Assembly: GCA_001770855.1 (NCBI GenBank)
Contig: MESE01000038.1
Location: forward strand, 73,734 to 137,733
Source: Burkholderiales bacterium RIFCSPLOWO2_02_FULL_57_36
Lineage (GTDB): Bacteria; Pseudomonadota; Gammaproteobacteria; Burkholderiales; Burkholderiaceae_D
Length of the DNA stretch: 64,000 nucleotides
Reading direction: 5' to 3'
Under the pieces are notes generated by a model. That model was given only the letters and a program-made list of their open reading frames with translations. It had not been told where the DNA came from and did not search any database. Position 1 is the stretch's first letter. The number at the start of each line of letters is the position of its first letter. Shown piece after piece: positions 46,401 to 55,960 of this stretch. A program made the translations under genes and the position numbers.

Positions 46401-47582
46401 ATGAACGACCCTATTGTTATCGTCGGCGCGGCACGTACCCCGATGGGCGCCTTTCAAGGCGATTTTTCTACATTGTCGGCCAGCGATCTCGGCGCGGTCG
46501 CGATTCGTGCAGCGGTCGAGCGCGCCGGCATTGCACCGGACCAGGTGCAGGATGTGCTGTTCGGTAATTGCCTGATGGCGGGCCAGGGACAGGCGCCTGC
46601 ACGGCAGGCAGCGATCAAGGCCGGCATCCCGACTTCGGCCGGCGCCGTCACGATGTCGAAAATGTGCGGTTCGGCAATGCAGGCCGCGATGTTCGGCTAC
46701 GACTCGATCGTCGCAGGCACCAATGAAGTCGTGGTTGCGGGCGGCATGGAGTCGATGACCGGCGCGCCTTACCTGATTCCAAAAGCACGCGGCGGTTATC
46801 GGATCGGCCACGCGATGATGTACGACCACATGATGCTGGACGGTCTGGAAGACGCTTACGAAAAAGGCCGCTCGATGGGCACCTTTGCCGAAGAATGCGT
46901 CGACAAGTATAAATTCTCCCGCGCGGACCAGGATGCATTCGCGATTGAATCGGTCAAGCGCGCGCAAGCCGCAACCAGCGACGGTTCCTTCAAATGGGAA
47001 ATTGCACCGGTGACGGTGTCCGGCCGCGGCGGCGATGTCGTGATCGACAAGGATGAAGGCCCGCTGAAGGCCAAGCTCGACAAGATTCCGACCCTGAAGC
47101 CGGCATTCAAGAAAGACGGCACCATCACCGCCGCATCGTCGTCGTCGATCAACGACGGCGCCGCAGCGCTGGTATTGATGCGCGAATCGACCGCGAAAAA
47201 ACTCGGCTGCACCCCGATTGCAAAAATTATCGGCCATGCACGGCATTCGCAAGCGCCGAACTGGTTCACCACCGCCCCGGTCGGCGCGATTGAAAAGCTG
47301 TACAAGAAAACCGGCTGGAACAGCAAGGAAGTGGACCTGTTCGAAATCAATGAAGCATTCGCGGCGGTGCCGATGGCGGCGATGGCCGAACACGACATTC
47401 CGCACAGCAAGGTCAATATACATGGCGGCGCATGTGCACTCGGCCACCCGATCGGCGCATCCGGCGCCCGCATCATCGTCACGTTGATCGGCGCGTTGAA
47501 AAAAACCGGCGGCAAGCGCGGCGTGGCGGCGTTATGCATCGGCGGCGGCGAAGCCACCGCGATGGCAATCGAGCTGGTATAA
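46401..47582 (+). CDS. Acetyl-CoA acetyltransferase (thiolase)
   Basis: 393 residues. The nucleophile Cys89 is in MSKMCGSAMQ; the C-terminal signatures GGACALGHPIGASGAR (His) and CIGGGEATAM (second Cys) complete the thiolase site. The length and pattern fit biosynthetic/degradative acetoacetyl-CoA thiolase, which would split acetoacetyl-CoA, the end product of leucine catabolism, to acetyl-CoA. It follows aceK after 15 bases. Confidence 0.93.
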   Translation: MNDPIVIVGAARTPMGAFQGDFSTLSASDLGAVAIRAAVERAGIAPDQVQDVLFGNCLMAGQGQAPARQAAIKAGIPTSAGAVTMSKMCGSAMQAAMFGYDSIVAGTNEVVVAGGMESMTGAPYLIPKARGGYRIGHAMMYDHMMLDGLEDAYEKGRSMGTFAEECVDKYKFSRADQDAFAIESVKRAQAATSDGSFKWEIAPVTVSGRGGDVVIDKDEGPLKAKLDKIPTLKPAFKKDGTITAASSSSINDGAAALVLMRESTAKKLGCTPIAKIIGHARHSQAPNWFTTAPVGAIEKLYKKTGWNSKEVDLFEINEAFAAVPMAAMAEHDIPHSKVNIHGGACALGHPIGASGARIIVTLIGALKKTGGKRGVAALCIGGGEATAMAIELV

Positions 47583-47591
47583 GGCCGATCA

Positions 47592-48260
47592 ATGTCAACC
47601 GCTCTGATCATCGGCGCCTCGCGCGGCATCGGTCGCGAACTTACCCGCCAGTTGCTTGCCGCAGGCTGGCAAGTGTTTGCAACCGCGCGCGACGATGCCA
47701 CGGTCGCCGCGCTGCAGGCGGAGGGTGCGGCCGCGCTCAATATCGATGTAACCAAACCCGAAGCGCTGGCGGCGCTCGGATGGAAGCTCGATGACGTGAA
47801 ACTGGATCTGGCGGTATATGTCGCCGGCGTATCAGGCCCCCGGGCCGGTTCGTCGGCACCGCCTACGGCCGCCGAATTCGACGCCGTGATGCATGCCAAT
47901 GTGCTGGGCGCGATGCAATCGGTGCCGCTGATTGCACCGCTGGTCGAAGCCGCGGCCGGAAAGTTCATTTTCATCAGCAGCATCATGGGCAGCATTGCGG
48001 AAACGCAGGGGAGCAGTGTCTGGACTTACCGCACATCGAAGGCGGCGCTCAACATGGCAGTCAAGGCGGCTGCATTCGATTATCCGAAAGCGACCATGGT
48101 GGTGATGCATCCAGGATGGGTGCGCACCGACATGGGCGGACCGAATGCATCGATCTCGGTGCAGGAAAGCGTGGATGGAATGCGGCGGGTGATTGAAACG
48201 CTGAGTATCAAGGACAGTGGAACGTTCTGGAATCAGGCGGGGGAAAAATTGCCGTGGTGA
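47592..48260 (+). CDS. SDR family oxidoreductase (C-factor-like)
   Basis: 222 residues. Cofactor motif GASRGIG (8-14), an AGVSG variant of NNAG, Ser in FISSIMGS and Tyr-x3-Lys in YRTSK. The short length and the GWVRTDMGG stretch fit the CsgA/C-factor-like branch. Nine bases after the thiolase gene, so probably cotranscribed; a role on a hydroxyacyl-CoA is possible but unproven. Confidence 0.85.
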   Translation: MSTALIIGASRGIGRELTRQLLAAGWQVFATARDDATVAALQAEGAAALNIDVTKPEALAALGWKLDDVKLDLAVYVAGVSGPRAGSSAPPTAAEFDAVMHANVLGAMQSVPLIAPLVEAAAGKFIFISSIMGSIAETQGSSVWTYRTSKAALNMAVKAAAFDYPKATMVVMHPGWVRTDMGGPNASISVQESVDGMRRVIETLSIKDSGTFWNQAGEKLPW

Positions 48261-48366
48261 GAGCCGGCGCGGCAATCGCACGTCGACAAATACTTGTGCC
48301 GGAAATCTGGATCCGCCCTCTCGACTTGTACCAAACAAGAGCTTAAGGCCGATATACAAATACCCT

Positions 48367-48446
48367 GTCATTCCGAGCATAGCGAGGAACCTCAAGCGTT
48401 CGCAGAATTGTCGAGGGTTGAGATTCCTTGCTATGCTCGGAATGAC
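48367..48446. repeat. Dispersed palindrome (GTCATTCCGAG family), full copy
   Basis: 80 bases from GTCATTCCGAGCATAGCGAG to CTATGCTCGGAATGAC, nearly perfectly complementary at both ends, with CCTCAAGCG and TTGAGATTCC inside. It separates the SDR gene from the acyl-CoA dehydrogenase and could split the operon. Confidence 0.8.
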
Positions 48447-48514
48447 AGTCAAGAAGTAATTGCGCCGGATTGGCATCTAACTTACTTGACCGAATTCAAC
48501 TAACAAGCACACTC

Positions 48515-49645
48515 ATGGTCCTGTCCGAACAACATGAAATGATCCGCGATGCGATCCGCGCATTTTCGCAGCAGCGGCTCGCGCCCAATGCGGCGCGCTG
48601 GGACAAGGAGCATCATTTTCCGCAAGAAGAGCTGCGCGAACTGGCCGCACTCGGCGCCTATGGCGTAGCGGTGCCGGAAGAGCTGGGTGGAGCCGGTCTC
48701 GACTATGTATCGCTGGCGCTGGTGCTTGAAGAAATTGCGGCAGGCGATGGCGGGACCTCGACCGTCATCTCGGTCAACAATTGTCCCGTGTGCAGCATCG
48801 CGATGATGTACGCCAATGCCGCGCAAAAGGAGCAATGGTTACGGCCATTGGCGCAGGGAAAAATGCTCGGTGCATTTTGCCTGACCGAGCCGCATGCGGG
48901 CAGCGATGCGTCGACCCTGCGCACCACCGCCACCCGCGACGGCGATCACTATGTGCTGAACGGCGTCAAGCAATTCATCACCAGCGGCAAGTATGCGAAT
49001 GTCGCGATCGTGATGGCGGTGACCGACAGGGAAGCGGGCAAGAAAGGCATCAGCGCATTCTGGGTGCCGACCGAGTCGCCGGGCTACATCGTTGCGCGCC
49101 TCGAAGACAAGCTGGGCCAGCATTCGTCGGACACCGCGCAAATCCTGTTCGAGAACTGCCGCGTACCGGCGCAAAACCTGATCGGCGACGAAGGGCAGGG
49201 CTACAAAATCGCATTGTCGGGCCTGGAAGGCGGGCGCATCGGCATCGCATCGCAGGCGGTCGGCATGGCGCGCGCCGCATTCGACGCGGCATTGGCATAT
49301 GCGAAAGAACGCACCAGTTTCGGTCAAACGCTGTTCGAGCATCAGGCCGTGCAATTCAAGCTGGCCGACATGGCGACGCAGATTGAAGCGGCGCGCCAGT
49401 TGATATGGCACGCGGCGAGCATGAAGGATGCGGGCAAGCCCTGCCTGAAGGAAGCCGCAATGGCAAAGCTGTTTGCCAGCGAAATGGCCGAGCGGGTTTG
49501 TTCCGACGCGATCCAGATTCATGGCGGCTACGGTTATGTCAGCGATTTCCCGGTGGAGCGGATTTATCGCGATGTGCGTGTGTGCCAGATCTATGAAGGC
49601 ACCAGCGATATTCAAAAAATCCTGATCGGGCGGGCGCTGGCTTGA
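48515..49645 (+). CDS. Short-chain-type acyl-CoA dehydrogenase
   Basis: 376 residues. FCLTEPHAGSDASTLRT is the FAD/substrate signature, and the catalytic Glu is in QIYEGTSDIQKILIGR, the short/medium-chain location, unlike LiuA. It would oxidise butyryl- or 2-methylbutyryl-like CoA esters. The chosen ATG opens with the usual SEQHEMIRDAIRAF; an upstream extension to 48470 is less likely. Start of the second half of the liu cluster. Confidence 0.9.
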   Translation: MVLSEQHEMIRDAIRAFSQQRLAPNAARWDKEHHFPQEELRELAALGAYGVAVPEELGGAGLDYVSLALVLEEIAAGDGGTSTVISVNNCPVCSIAMMYANAAQKEQWLRPLAQGKMLGAFCLTEPHAGSDASTLRTTATRDGDHYVLNGVKQFITSGKYANVAIVMAVTDREAGKKGISAFWVPTESPGYIVARLEDKLGQHSSDTAQILFENCRVPAQNLIGDEGQGYKIALSGLEGGRIGIASQAVGMARAAFDAALAYAKERTSFGQTLFEHQAVQFKLADMATQIEAARQLIWHAASMKDAGKPCLKEAAMAKLFASEMAERVCSDAIQIHGGYGYVSDFPVERIYRDVRVCQIYEGTSDIQKILIGRALA

Positions 49646-49711
49646 GCATGCTGAAAATTCATGGGAGGCGGTCATGAAGAACGGCAAAATCCAACATCAA
49701 GGGAAATAGTC

Positions 49712-50113
49712 ATGCCGATGCTAAAAGGGTACAAGGCGCTGGTCGATGAAGCCATGGCCCAAGTCAGGACTTACAGCGTTGACGAAGCAAAGGCAAAGCT
49801 CGCCGATCCCGATGTGCAATTCGTCGATGTGCGCGATGTGCGGGAGCTGGAACGCGAGGGCGTGGTGCCGGGTGCATTTTCCGCGCCGCGCGGCATGATC
49901 GAATTCTGGATCGATCCGGATTCGCCGTACTTCAAACCGGTGTTTGGCGAAGGCAAGGAATACATCTTTTTTTGCGCCGCGGGCTGGCGCAGTGCATTGA
50001 CCACCAAGACCGTGCAAGACATGGGTTTGGAAAAGGTCGCGCATATCGAGGGCGGTTTCAGCGCATGGAAAGCCGCAGGCGCACCGATAGCGGAAAAGGC
50101 GAAAAAAGCCTGA
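49712..50113 (+). CDS. Single-domain rhodanese-like protein
   Basis: 133 residues from the ATG after AAGGGAAA. The rhodanese core has VQFVDVRDVRELE, and the active-site loop begins with Cys in FFCAAGWRSALT; the six-residue loop CAAGWR is the sulfurtransferase size. The end HIEGGFSAWKAAGAPI is typical. It could carry persulfide sulfur; biotin synthase in the same neighbourhood needs sulfur, but a link is only a guess. Confidence 0.88.
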   Translation: MPMLKGYKALVDEAMAQVRTYSVDEAKAKLADPDVQFVDVRDVRELEREGVVPGAFSAPRGMIEFWIDPDSPYFKPVFGEGKEYIFFCAAGWRSALTTKTVQDMGLEKVAHIEGGFSAWKAAGAPIAEKAKKA

Positions 50114-50138
50114 TGCTGCGGCTGAATCCGGTGTGCCG

Positions 50139-50540
50139 ATGAAGCGCGCGCAAACCGCCGGCGCCTGCCCTTGCGGCGGCAGCGACTATGCGGCCTGCTG
50201 CGGGCGTTTTCATGAAGGCGCGCTGCCGGACACCGCCGAGCAATTGATGCGTTCCCGTTACAGTGCCTATGCGCTGGGTTTGATGGAATACGTGCACCTG
50301 ACCTGGCATCCAGGTACGCGCCCGGCGCTGGCGGAATTGCGCAATGATGCCGTGACCAAGTGGCTCGGACTTGAAGTAAAGAGGCATGCCGCAACGGGCG
50401 ATGACGAATCGATCGTGGAATTTGTCGCGCGCAGCAAGAGCGGCGGCCGCGCACAGCGATTGCATGAAGTGAGCCGGTTCGCGCGCGAAGGCGGACAGTG
50501 GTTCTATGTGGATGGCAGTTTTCCGGAAGATGAAAAATAA
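50139..50540 (+). CDS. YchJ-like (UPF0225) SEC-C motif protein
   Basis: 133 residues. The N-terminal zinc-type motif is [12 protein letters not shown], a SEC-C-like knuckle, followed by [20 protein letters not shown] and TWHPGTRP, the YchJ signature. The C-terminus ([20 protein letters not shown]) is the NTF2-like end. No catalytic function is known for this family. Its stop overlaps the liuB start by one base (TAATG), so it is coupled to liuB. Confidence 0.85.
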   Translation: MKRAQTAGACPCGGSDYAACCGRFHEGALPDTAEQLMRSRYSAYALGLMEYVHLTWHPGTRPALAELRNDAVTKWLGLEVKRHAATGDDESIVEFVARSKSGGRAQRLHEVSRFAREGGQWFYVDGSFPEDEK

Positions 50541-52147
50541 TGACGATTCTCGACTCGAAGTTGAACAGCCGCTCGGATGAGTTCAAGGCCAATGCCGCCG
50601 CAATGCAGGCCGTGGTGGATGACCTGAAAGCGAAGGTTGCGAAAATCGCCTTGGGCGGCGGCGACGATGCGCGCAAAAAGCACACCGCGCGCGGCAAGCT
50701 GCTGCCGCGCGACCGGGTGCAGATGCTGCTCGATCCAGGCACGCCGTTTCTCGAATTCTCGCAACTCGCCGCCTACGAGATGTATCACAATGCCGCGCCG
50801 TCGGCCGGCATCATCACCGGCATCGGCCGTGTCGCGAGCCAGGAATGCGTGATCGTATGCAACGATGCGACGGTCAAGGGCGGCACTTATTATCCATTGA
50901 CGGTAAAAAAGCATTTGCGCGCGCAGGAAATCGCCGAGCAAAACAACTTGCCGTGCATTTACCTGGTCGATAGCGGCGGCGCGAACCTGCCCAACCAGGA
51001 CGACGTATTTCCGGATCGCGATCACTTCGGCCGCATCTTTTACAACCAGGCCAATCTGTCCGCCAAGGGCATACCGCAGATCGCGGTCGTGATGGGTTCG
51101 TGCACCGCGGGCGGCGCCTATGTGCCGGCGATGAGCGACGAATCGATCATCGTCAAGGATCAGGGCACGATTTTTCTTGGCGGTCCGCCGCTGGTCAAGG
51201 CAGCCACCGGCGAAGTCGTCACCGCCGAGGATCTGGGCGGAGGCGATGTGCATACCCGTTTGTCCGGCGTGGTCGATCATCTGGCGCGCAACGACATGCA
51301 TGCACTGTCGCTGGCGCGCAGCATCGTCTCCAATCTCAATCGCAAAAAAATCCATGAAATGGTGTTGCGCGATCCGGTCGAGCCAAATTTTCCGGCACAG
51401 GAACTGTATGGCGTGATCCCGGTCGATACGCGCAAGCCGTACGACGTGCATGAAGTGATCGCGCGCATTGTCGACGGTAGCGCCTTCGATGAATTCAAGG
51501 CGCGCTACGGCGCCACGCTGGTGTGCGGCTTTGCGCATATTTTCGGCATGCCGGTCGGCATCATCGCCAACAACGGGATCCTGTTTTCCGAATCGGCATT
51601 GAAAGGCACACATTTTATCGAGCTGTGCTGCCAGCGGAAGATCCCGCTGGTGTTCTTGCAAAACATCACCGGCTTCATGGTCGGACGCAAGTATGAAAAT
51701 GAAGGCATCGCACGCAACGGCGCGAAAATGGTGACCGCGGTATCCACTGCGGCGGTGCCGAAATTCACCGTCATCATCGGCGGCAGTTTCGGCGCAGGCA
51801 ACTACGGCATGTGCGGCCGCGGGTTCTCGCCGCGGTTTTTGTGGATGTGGCCGAATGCGCGTATTTCGGTGATGGGCGGGGATCAGGCCGCCAGCGTGCT
51901 GGCGACCGTCAAGCGCGACGGCATCGAAGGCAAGGGTGGCGCCTGGAGCAAGGAAGAGGAAGAAGCGTTCAAGCAGCCGATCAAGGATCAGTATGAACAT
52001 CAGGGGCATCCATACTTCGCCAGCGCGCGGCTATGGGATGACGGCGTGATCGATCCGGCCGATACGCGCATGGTGCTGGGGCTGGGTTTGAGCGCGGCGC
52101 TGAATGCGCCGATCCCGGAGACGAAGTTCGGCATATTCCGGATGTGA
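50540..52147 (+). CDS. liuB: 3-methylcrotonyl-CoA carboxylase, carboxyltransferase (beta) subunit
   Basis: 535 residues, the standard length. The acyl-CoA-binding half has [19 protein letters not shown] and [16 protein letters not shown], diagnostic for methylcrotonyl-CoA carboxylase; the carboxybiotin half has [19 protein letters not shown]. It moves CO2 from biotin on LiuD to 3-methylcrotonyl-CoA, giving 3-methylglutaconyl-CoA. It ends 17 bases before liuC. The alpha subunit lies 5.6 kb further on, beyond the biotin genes. Confidence 0.96.
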   Translation: MTILDSKLNSRSDEFKANAAAMQAVVDDLKAKVAKIALGGGDDARKKHTARGKLLPRDRVQMLLDPGTPFLEFSQLAAYEMYHNAAPSAGIITGIGRVASQECVIVCNDATVKGGTYYPLTVKKHLRAQEIAEQNNLPCIYLVDSGGANLPNQDDVFPDRDHFGRIFYNQANLSAKGIPQIAVVMGSCTAGGAYVPAMSDESIIVKDQGTIFLGGPPLVKAATGEVVTAEDLGGGDVHTRLSGVVDHLARNDMHALSLARSIVSNLNRKKIHEMVLRDPVEPNFPAQELYGVIPVDTRKPYDVHEVIARIVDGSAFDEFKARYGATLVCGFAHIFGMPVGIIANNGILFSESALKGTHFIELCCQRKIPLVFLQNITGFMVGRKYENEGIARNGAKMVTAVSTAAVPKFTVIIGGSFGAGNYGMCGRGFSPRFLWMWPNARISVMGGDQAASVLATVKRDGIEGKGGAWSKEEEEAFKQPIKDQYEHQGHPYFASARLWDDGVIDPADTRMVLGLGLSAALNAPIPETKFGIFRM

Positions 52148-52164
52148 TGAATGGAAGGATGATC

Positions 52165-52950
52165 GTGAATTTCCAAACTCTTGAAGTGACCCGGCAGGGT
52201 TATGTCGCCAGCGTGGTGCTCAACCGGCCCGATGTGCGCAATGCATTCAATGAAACCACGATTGCGGAACTCATCGGCGCGTTTCGCGCACTGGGGGCCG
52301 AAGACGGCATTCGCGCCATCGTGCTGGCTGCGCGCGGCTCGGCATTTTGCGCCGGCGCCGACTTGAACTGGATGAAAAAAATGGCCGGCTACACGCGCGC
52401 CGAAAATCTGGCCGATGCGGCACAGCTGGCCGAGATGCTGCGCACCATTCATTCCTGTCCGAAACCGGTGGTAGCGAAAGTGCAAGGCGATTGTTATGCC
52501 GGCGGCATGGGATTGGTTGCCGCTTGCGATATTGCGGTGGCGGCCGAAGGCGTGAATTTTTGCCTGTCCGAGGTCAAGCTGGGTTTGATACCTGCGACAA
52601 TCTCGCCGTATGTGATCAGGGCGATGGGTGAAAATGCCGCGCGCCGTTATTTCTTGACCGCCGAACGGTTTCCGGCGCAGGAGGCGCTGCGTGTCGGATT
52701 CGTACATGAAGTAACGGCGGCAGATGCACTGGATGAAAAAGTTGAGCACATTGTCAACGCGCTGGTGTATGCCAGCCCCAATGCGGTCAGGGAAGCCAAG
52801 CGTCTGGTGCACGATGTTGCCGGAATGGCGTTGACCGATGATTTGGTTGCCGATACGGTGGAGCGGATTGCCGACATTCGCGCGTCGGACGACGGGCGTG
52901 AGGGAGTAAGGTCTTTTCTGGAGAAGCGCAAACCGAGTTGGCTGGAGTGA
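52165..52950 (+). CDS. liuC: Methylglutaconyl-CoA hydratase (enoyl-CoA hydratase family)
   Basis: 261 residues from a GTG. AAGGAT lies five to eight bases before this GTG and opens the protein as VNFQTLEVTRQGYVASVVLNR in shortened form NFQTLEVTRQ, as in LiuC homologues; in-frame ATGs at 52147 and 52159 are less well placed. The crotonase oxyanion segments are SAFCAGADLNWMKKMA and GDCYAGGMGLVAACD. It hydrates 3-methylglutaconyl-CoA to HMG-CoA, the substrate of the missing LiuE. Confidence 0.93.
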   Translation: MNFQTLEVTRQGYVASVVLNRPDVRNAFNETTIAELIGAFRALGAEDGIRAIVLAARGSAFCAGADLNWMKKMAGYTRAENLADAAQLAEMLRTIHSCPKPVVAKVQGDCYAGGMGLVAACDIAVAAEGVNFCLSEVKLGLIPATISPYVIRAMGENAARRYFLTAERFPAQEALRVGFVHEVTAADALDEKVEHIVNALVYASPNAVREAKRLVHDVAGMALTDDLVADTVERIADIRASDDGREGVRSFLEKRKPSWLE

Positions 52951-52960
52951 ACTGATGTTA

Positions 52961-53381
52961 CTCCCCTCGCCCGCTTGCGGGAGAGGGGCCGGGGGAGAGG
53001 GCAATGCAACTGCTTGAACGTGCGAAGACACTCAGAAGCGAGCAAACGGAAGCCGAACAACGGCTGTGGTATTACCTGAGAGCGCATCGTTTCATGGATA
53101 TGAAATTCAAGCGGCAAAAGCCGATAGGCCGTTATATCGTTGATTTCGTCTGTCATGAATCCCGTCTGATTGTCGAAGTCGACGGCGGTCAGCACCAGGA
53201 AAATGCTGGTTATGACCGGCGCAGAGATACATGGTTGCAAGAGCAGGGATATATCGTGCTGCGATTTTGGAATCATGAGGTGATGCAGCAGATCGAGAAC
53301 GTACTGGAAGCAATTCGTCTGGCGGTTGAGCGTGCTTGTTCCCTCTCCCCCGACCCCTCTCCCGCAAGCGGGCGAGGGGAG
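52961..53381. mobile_element. DUF559 nuclease cassette with 41-bp terminal inverted repeats
   Basis: A 421-base unit. The left end (52961-53001) starts CTCCCCTCGCCCGCTTGCGG; the right end (53341-53381) is its reverse complement with 40 of 41 positions identical. Each end also folds on itself (CCCGC-TT-GCGGG). Between them is one gene whose start codon is three bases after the left repeat and whose stop lies beyond the right repeat. It occupies the junction between liuC and bioA. No transposase is encoded. Confidence 0.8.
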
Positions 53382-53393
53382 CAAAGCAAGTAA
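53004..53393 (+). CDS. DUF559 (Vsr/PD-(D/E)xK-like) endonuclease-domain protein
   Basis: 129 residues. The DUF559 core is visible: ARTLRSEQTEAEQRLWYYLR-type opening (here TLRSEQTEAEQRLWYYLR), KFKRQKPIGRYIVDFVC, then LIVEVDGGQH and the closing GYIVLRFWNHEV. Asp in IVDF, Glu/Asp in VEVDGGQH match the PD-(D/E)xK-type site of Vsr and related nicking enzymes. The last 17 residues (LSPDPSPASGRGEQ) are encoded by the right inverted repeat, not the domain. The gene lies wholly in the repeat-bounded cassette. Confidence 0.85.
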   Translation: MQLLERAKTLRSEQTEAEQRLWYYLRAHRFMDMKFKRQKPIGRYIVDFVCHESRLIVEVDGGQHQENAGYDRRRDTWLQEQGYIVLRFWNHEVMQQIENVLEAIRLAVERACSLSPDPSPASGRGEQSK

Positions 53394-53422
53394 CTTACGT
53401 TCAGAATATTTTTGGAGCAGTT

Positions 53423-54769
53423 TTGGATTCAAGCAAACAAACCGACTGGGTCGCGCGCAGCCTGAAAAGCGTTTGGCATCCGTGCACCCAGATGCAGCAT
53501 CATGAAACCGTGCCGCTGATTCCGGTCAGCCACGGTCGCGGTGCATGGCTGTATGACAGTGACGGCAAGCGCTACCTGGATGCGATCAGCTCCTGGTGGG
53601 TCAACCTGTTCGGCCATGCGAATCCGCGCATCAACGCCGCATTGAAAGACCAGCTGGACCGGCTGGAACACGCGATGCTGGCCGGTTTTACGCATGAACC
53701 GGTAATCACGTTATCGGAACAGCTGGCCGCGCGCACCGGCCATGTTCTTGGTCATTGTTTCTATGCGTCCGACGGCGCATCGGCGGTCGAGATCGCGCTC
53801 AAGATGAGCTTTCATGCGTGGCGCAACAGCGGTCAGACCGGCAAGCAAGAATTCGTCTGCCTGAAAGGCAGTTATCACGGCGAAACCATCGGTGCGCTCG
53901 CGGTGACCGATGTGCAATTGTTCCGCGATGCCTACGGCCCGCTGCTGCAGCGCTCGCACGTGGTTGCATCGCCCGACGCGCGCGCCGCAAAAGACGGTGA
54001 ATCGCCGGCCGAGGTTGCGCGCCGTGCCGCGAAAGATCTGGAAACATTGCTGCAGGAACGTGCCGCCCACATTGCCGCCGTGATCATCGAACCGCTGGTT
54101 CAATGCGCGACCGGCATGGCGATGCACGATCCGGTGTACCTGACCGAAGTGCGCGCATTGTGCGATCGCTATCAGGTGCATTTGATCGCCGATGAAATCG
54201 CCGTCGGCTGCGGCCGCACCGGGACTTTCTTCGCTTGCGAGCAAGCCGACATCTGGCCCGATTTCCTGTGCCTGTCGAAAGGCATCAGCGGCGGCTATCT
54301 GCCGTTGTCGCTGGTGATGACACGCGATGCGATCTACGATGCGTTCTATCATGAAGATGTGACGCGCGGATTCCTGCATTCGCATTCATACACCGGCAAT
54401 CCGCTGGCCTGCCGCGCGGCGCTGGCCACGTTGGCAATCTTCGAAGAAGACGATGTCATCAACCGCAACCGGATTAGCGCAGAACGGCTGACCGCAGCGC
54501 TCGCGCCTTTGGCAGCGCATCCGCGCGTGCAACATTTCCGCCGGCGCGGCATGATCTGGGCGTTCGATGCAATCGTCGACGATCCGGTTCAAGCCGCCAC
54601 CTTTTCGCGCCGCTTCTTCACCACCGCGCTGGAGCAAGAGTTGCTGCTGCGTCCGATCGGCCGCACGGTTTACCTGATGCCGCCGTATGTGCTCGATGAC
54701 GAAGAGATTGACGGGTTGGCGCGGCGCACCCAAGCGGTATTCGAACAGGTGATCGGGGATCGATCATGA
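53423..54769 (+). CDS. bioA: Adenosylmethionine-8-amino-7-oxononanoate aminotransferase
   Basis: 448 residues from a TTG, preceded by TTTGGAG at six bases; upstream codons in this frame belong to the cassette repeat. Class III aminotransferase: [11 protein letters not shown] is the BioA substrate loop, [14 protein letters not shown] and SYHGETIGA bind PLP, and the Schiff-base Lys is in [14 protein letters not shown]. It transfers an amino group from SAM to KAPA, giving DAPA. First of four overlapping or closely spaced bio genes. Confidence 0.95.
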   Translation: MDSSKQTDWVARSLKSVWHPCTQMQHHETVPLIPVSHGRGAWLYDSDGKRYLDAISSWWVNLFGHANPRINAALKDQLDRLEHAMLAGFTHEPVITLSEQLAARTGHVLGHCFYASDGASAVEIALKMSFHAWRNSGQTGKQEFVCLKGSYHGETIGALAVTDVQLFRDAYGPLLQRSHVVASPDARAAKDGESPAEVARRAAKDLETLLQERAAHIAAVIIEPLVQCATGMAMHDPVYLTEVRALCDRYQVHLIADEIAVGCGRTGTFFACEQADIWPDFLCLSKGISGGYLPLSLVMTRDAIYDAFYHEDVTRGFLHSHSYTGNPLACRAALATLAIFEEDDVINRNRISAERLTAALAPLAAHPRVQHFRRRGMIWAFDAIVDDPVQAATFSRRFFTTALEQELLLRPIGRTVYLMPPYVLDDEEIDGLARRTQAVFEQVIGDRS

Positions 54770-55959
54770 AACTGCTGGACATGCTCAATCGCGAATTGCA
54801 AGCCCTTGATGTGCAGAATCTGCGCCGCAGCCGGCGCACCATCGATACGCCATGTTCGCCCCGCGTGCAAATCGACGGCCGGCCGATGCTGGCATTTTGC
54901 AGCAATGATTATCTCGGCCTGGCGGCGCATCCGGCCATCATTGCAGCCTTGCATGACGGCGCCGCACGTTATGGCGCCGGCAGCGGCGCATCGCACCTGA
55001 TCAGCGGCCACTCGCGCGCGCATGCGTTGCTCGAAGAACGGCTCGCGAATTTTGCCGCACCGCATCTGGAGTCGGCAAGGGCACTGTATTTCAGTACCGG
55101 CTACATGGCCAATCTTGCGGTACTGACCGCGCTGACGGATCGCGATTCCGCGCTATTTTCCGAATCATTGAATCATGCGTCGTTGATCGACGGTGCGCGC
55201 TTATCGCGCGCGGCCGTGCAGATTTATCCGCACGGCGACATCGATGCACTGGGCCGCATGCTTGCCGCGAGTACTGCAAAGACCAAGCTTGTCGTAACCG
55301 ACAGCGTGTTCAGCATGGATGGCGAGATCGCGCCGTTGCCGGAATTGCTGGCGCTATGCGAGCAGCACGGCGCATGGCTGATGGTCGACGATGCGCATGG
55401 CTTTGGCGTGCTGGGTGCGCATGGCCGCGGTGTGCTGGAGCATTTCGATCTGCGCTCGCCGTATCTGATCTACATGGGAACGCTGGGCAAGGCTGCCGGT
55501 GTCAGCGGCGCCTTCGTTGCCGCGCATGAAACCGTCATCGAATGGCTGGTGCAACGCGCCCGATCCTACATCTACACCACGGCAGCGCCACCGGCGCTGG
55601 CGCATGCATTGCTGACAAGCCTCGATATTATCGAAGGCGCCGACGGTGCGGCACGGCGACTGCATTTGCAAGCACTGACCGGACAATTCAAGAACGCATT
55701 ACATCTTCAGAGCTGGCAGCGCATCGAATCGGACACGCCGATTCAACCGGTGGTCATCGGCCGCAACGACGATACCTTGCGTATCGCTGCCGCGCTGTAT
55801 GCGCAAGGACTGTGGGTGCCGGCAATCAGGCCGCCGACCGTGCCGGCAGGCACGGCGCGCCTGCGCGTTACACTATCGGCGGCACATACCGCCAACGACG
55901 TGGTGCGGCTCTCCGCCGCGCTGAATCAACTTGAACAAGTACCGGAAATGGAGGCATGA
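54766..55959 (+). CDS. bioF: 8-amino-7-oxononanoate synthase
   Basis: 397 residues. PLP-dependent alpha-oxoamine synthase: [12 protein letters not shown] opening, [21 protein letters not shown], and the PLP Lys in [13 protein letters not shown]. It condenses pimeloyl-thioester with alanine to KAPA. The start overlaps the bioA stop (ATGA), so they are translationally coupled. No bioC or bioH is present in the window. Confidence 0.95.
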   Translation: MKLLDMLNRELQALDVQNLRRSRRTIDTPCSPRVQIDGRPMLAFCSNDYLGLAAHPAIIAALHDGAARYGAGSGASHLISGHSRAHALLEERLANFAAPHLESARALYFSTGYMANLAVLTALTDRDSALFSESLNHASLIDGARLSRAAVQIYPHGDIDALGRMLAASTAKTKLVVTDSVFSMDGEIAPLPELLALCEQHGAWLMVDDAHGFGVLGAHGRGVLEHFDLRSPYLIYMGTLGKAAGVSGAFVAAHETVIEWLVQRARSYIYTTAAPPALAHALLTSLDIIEGADGAARRLHLQALTGQFKNALHLQSWQRIESDTPIQPVVIGRNDDTLRIAAALYAQGLWVPAIRPPTVPAGTARLRVTLSAAHTANDVVRLSAALNQLEQVPEMEA

Positions 55960-55960
55960 C

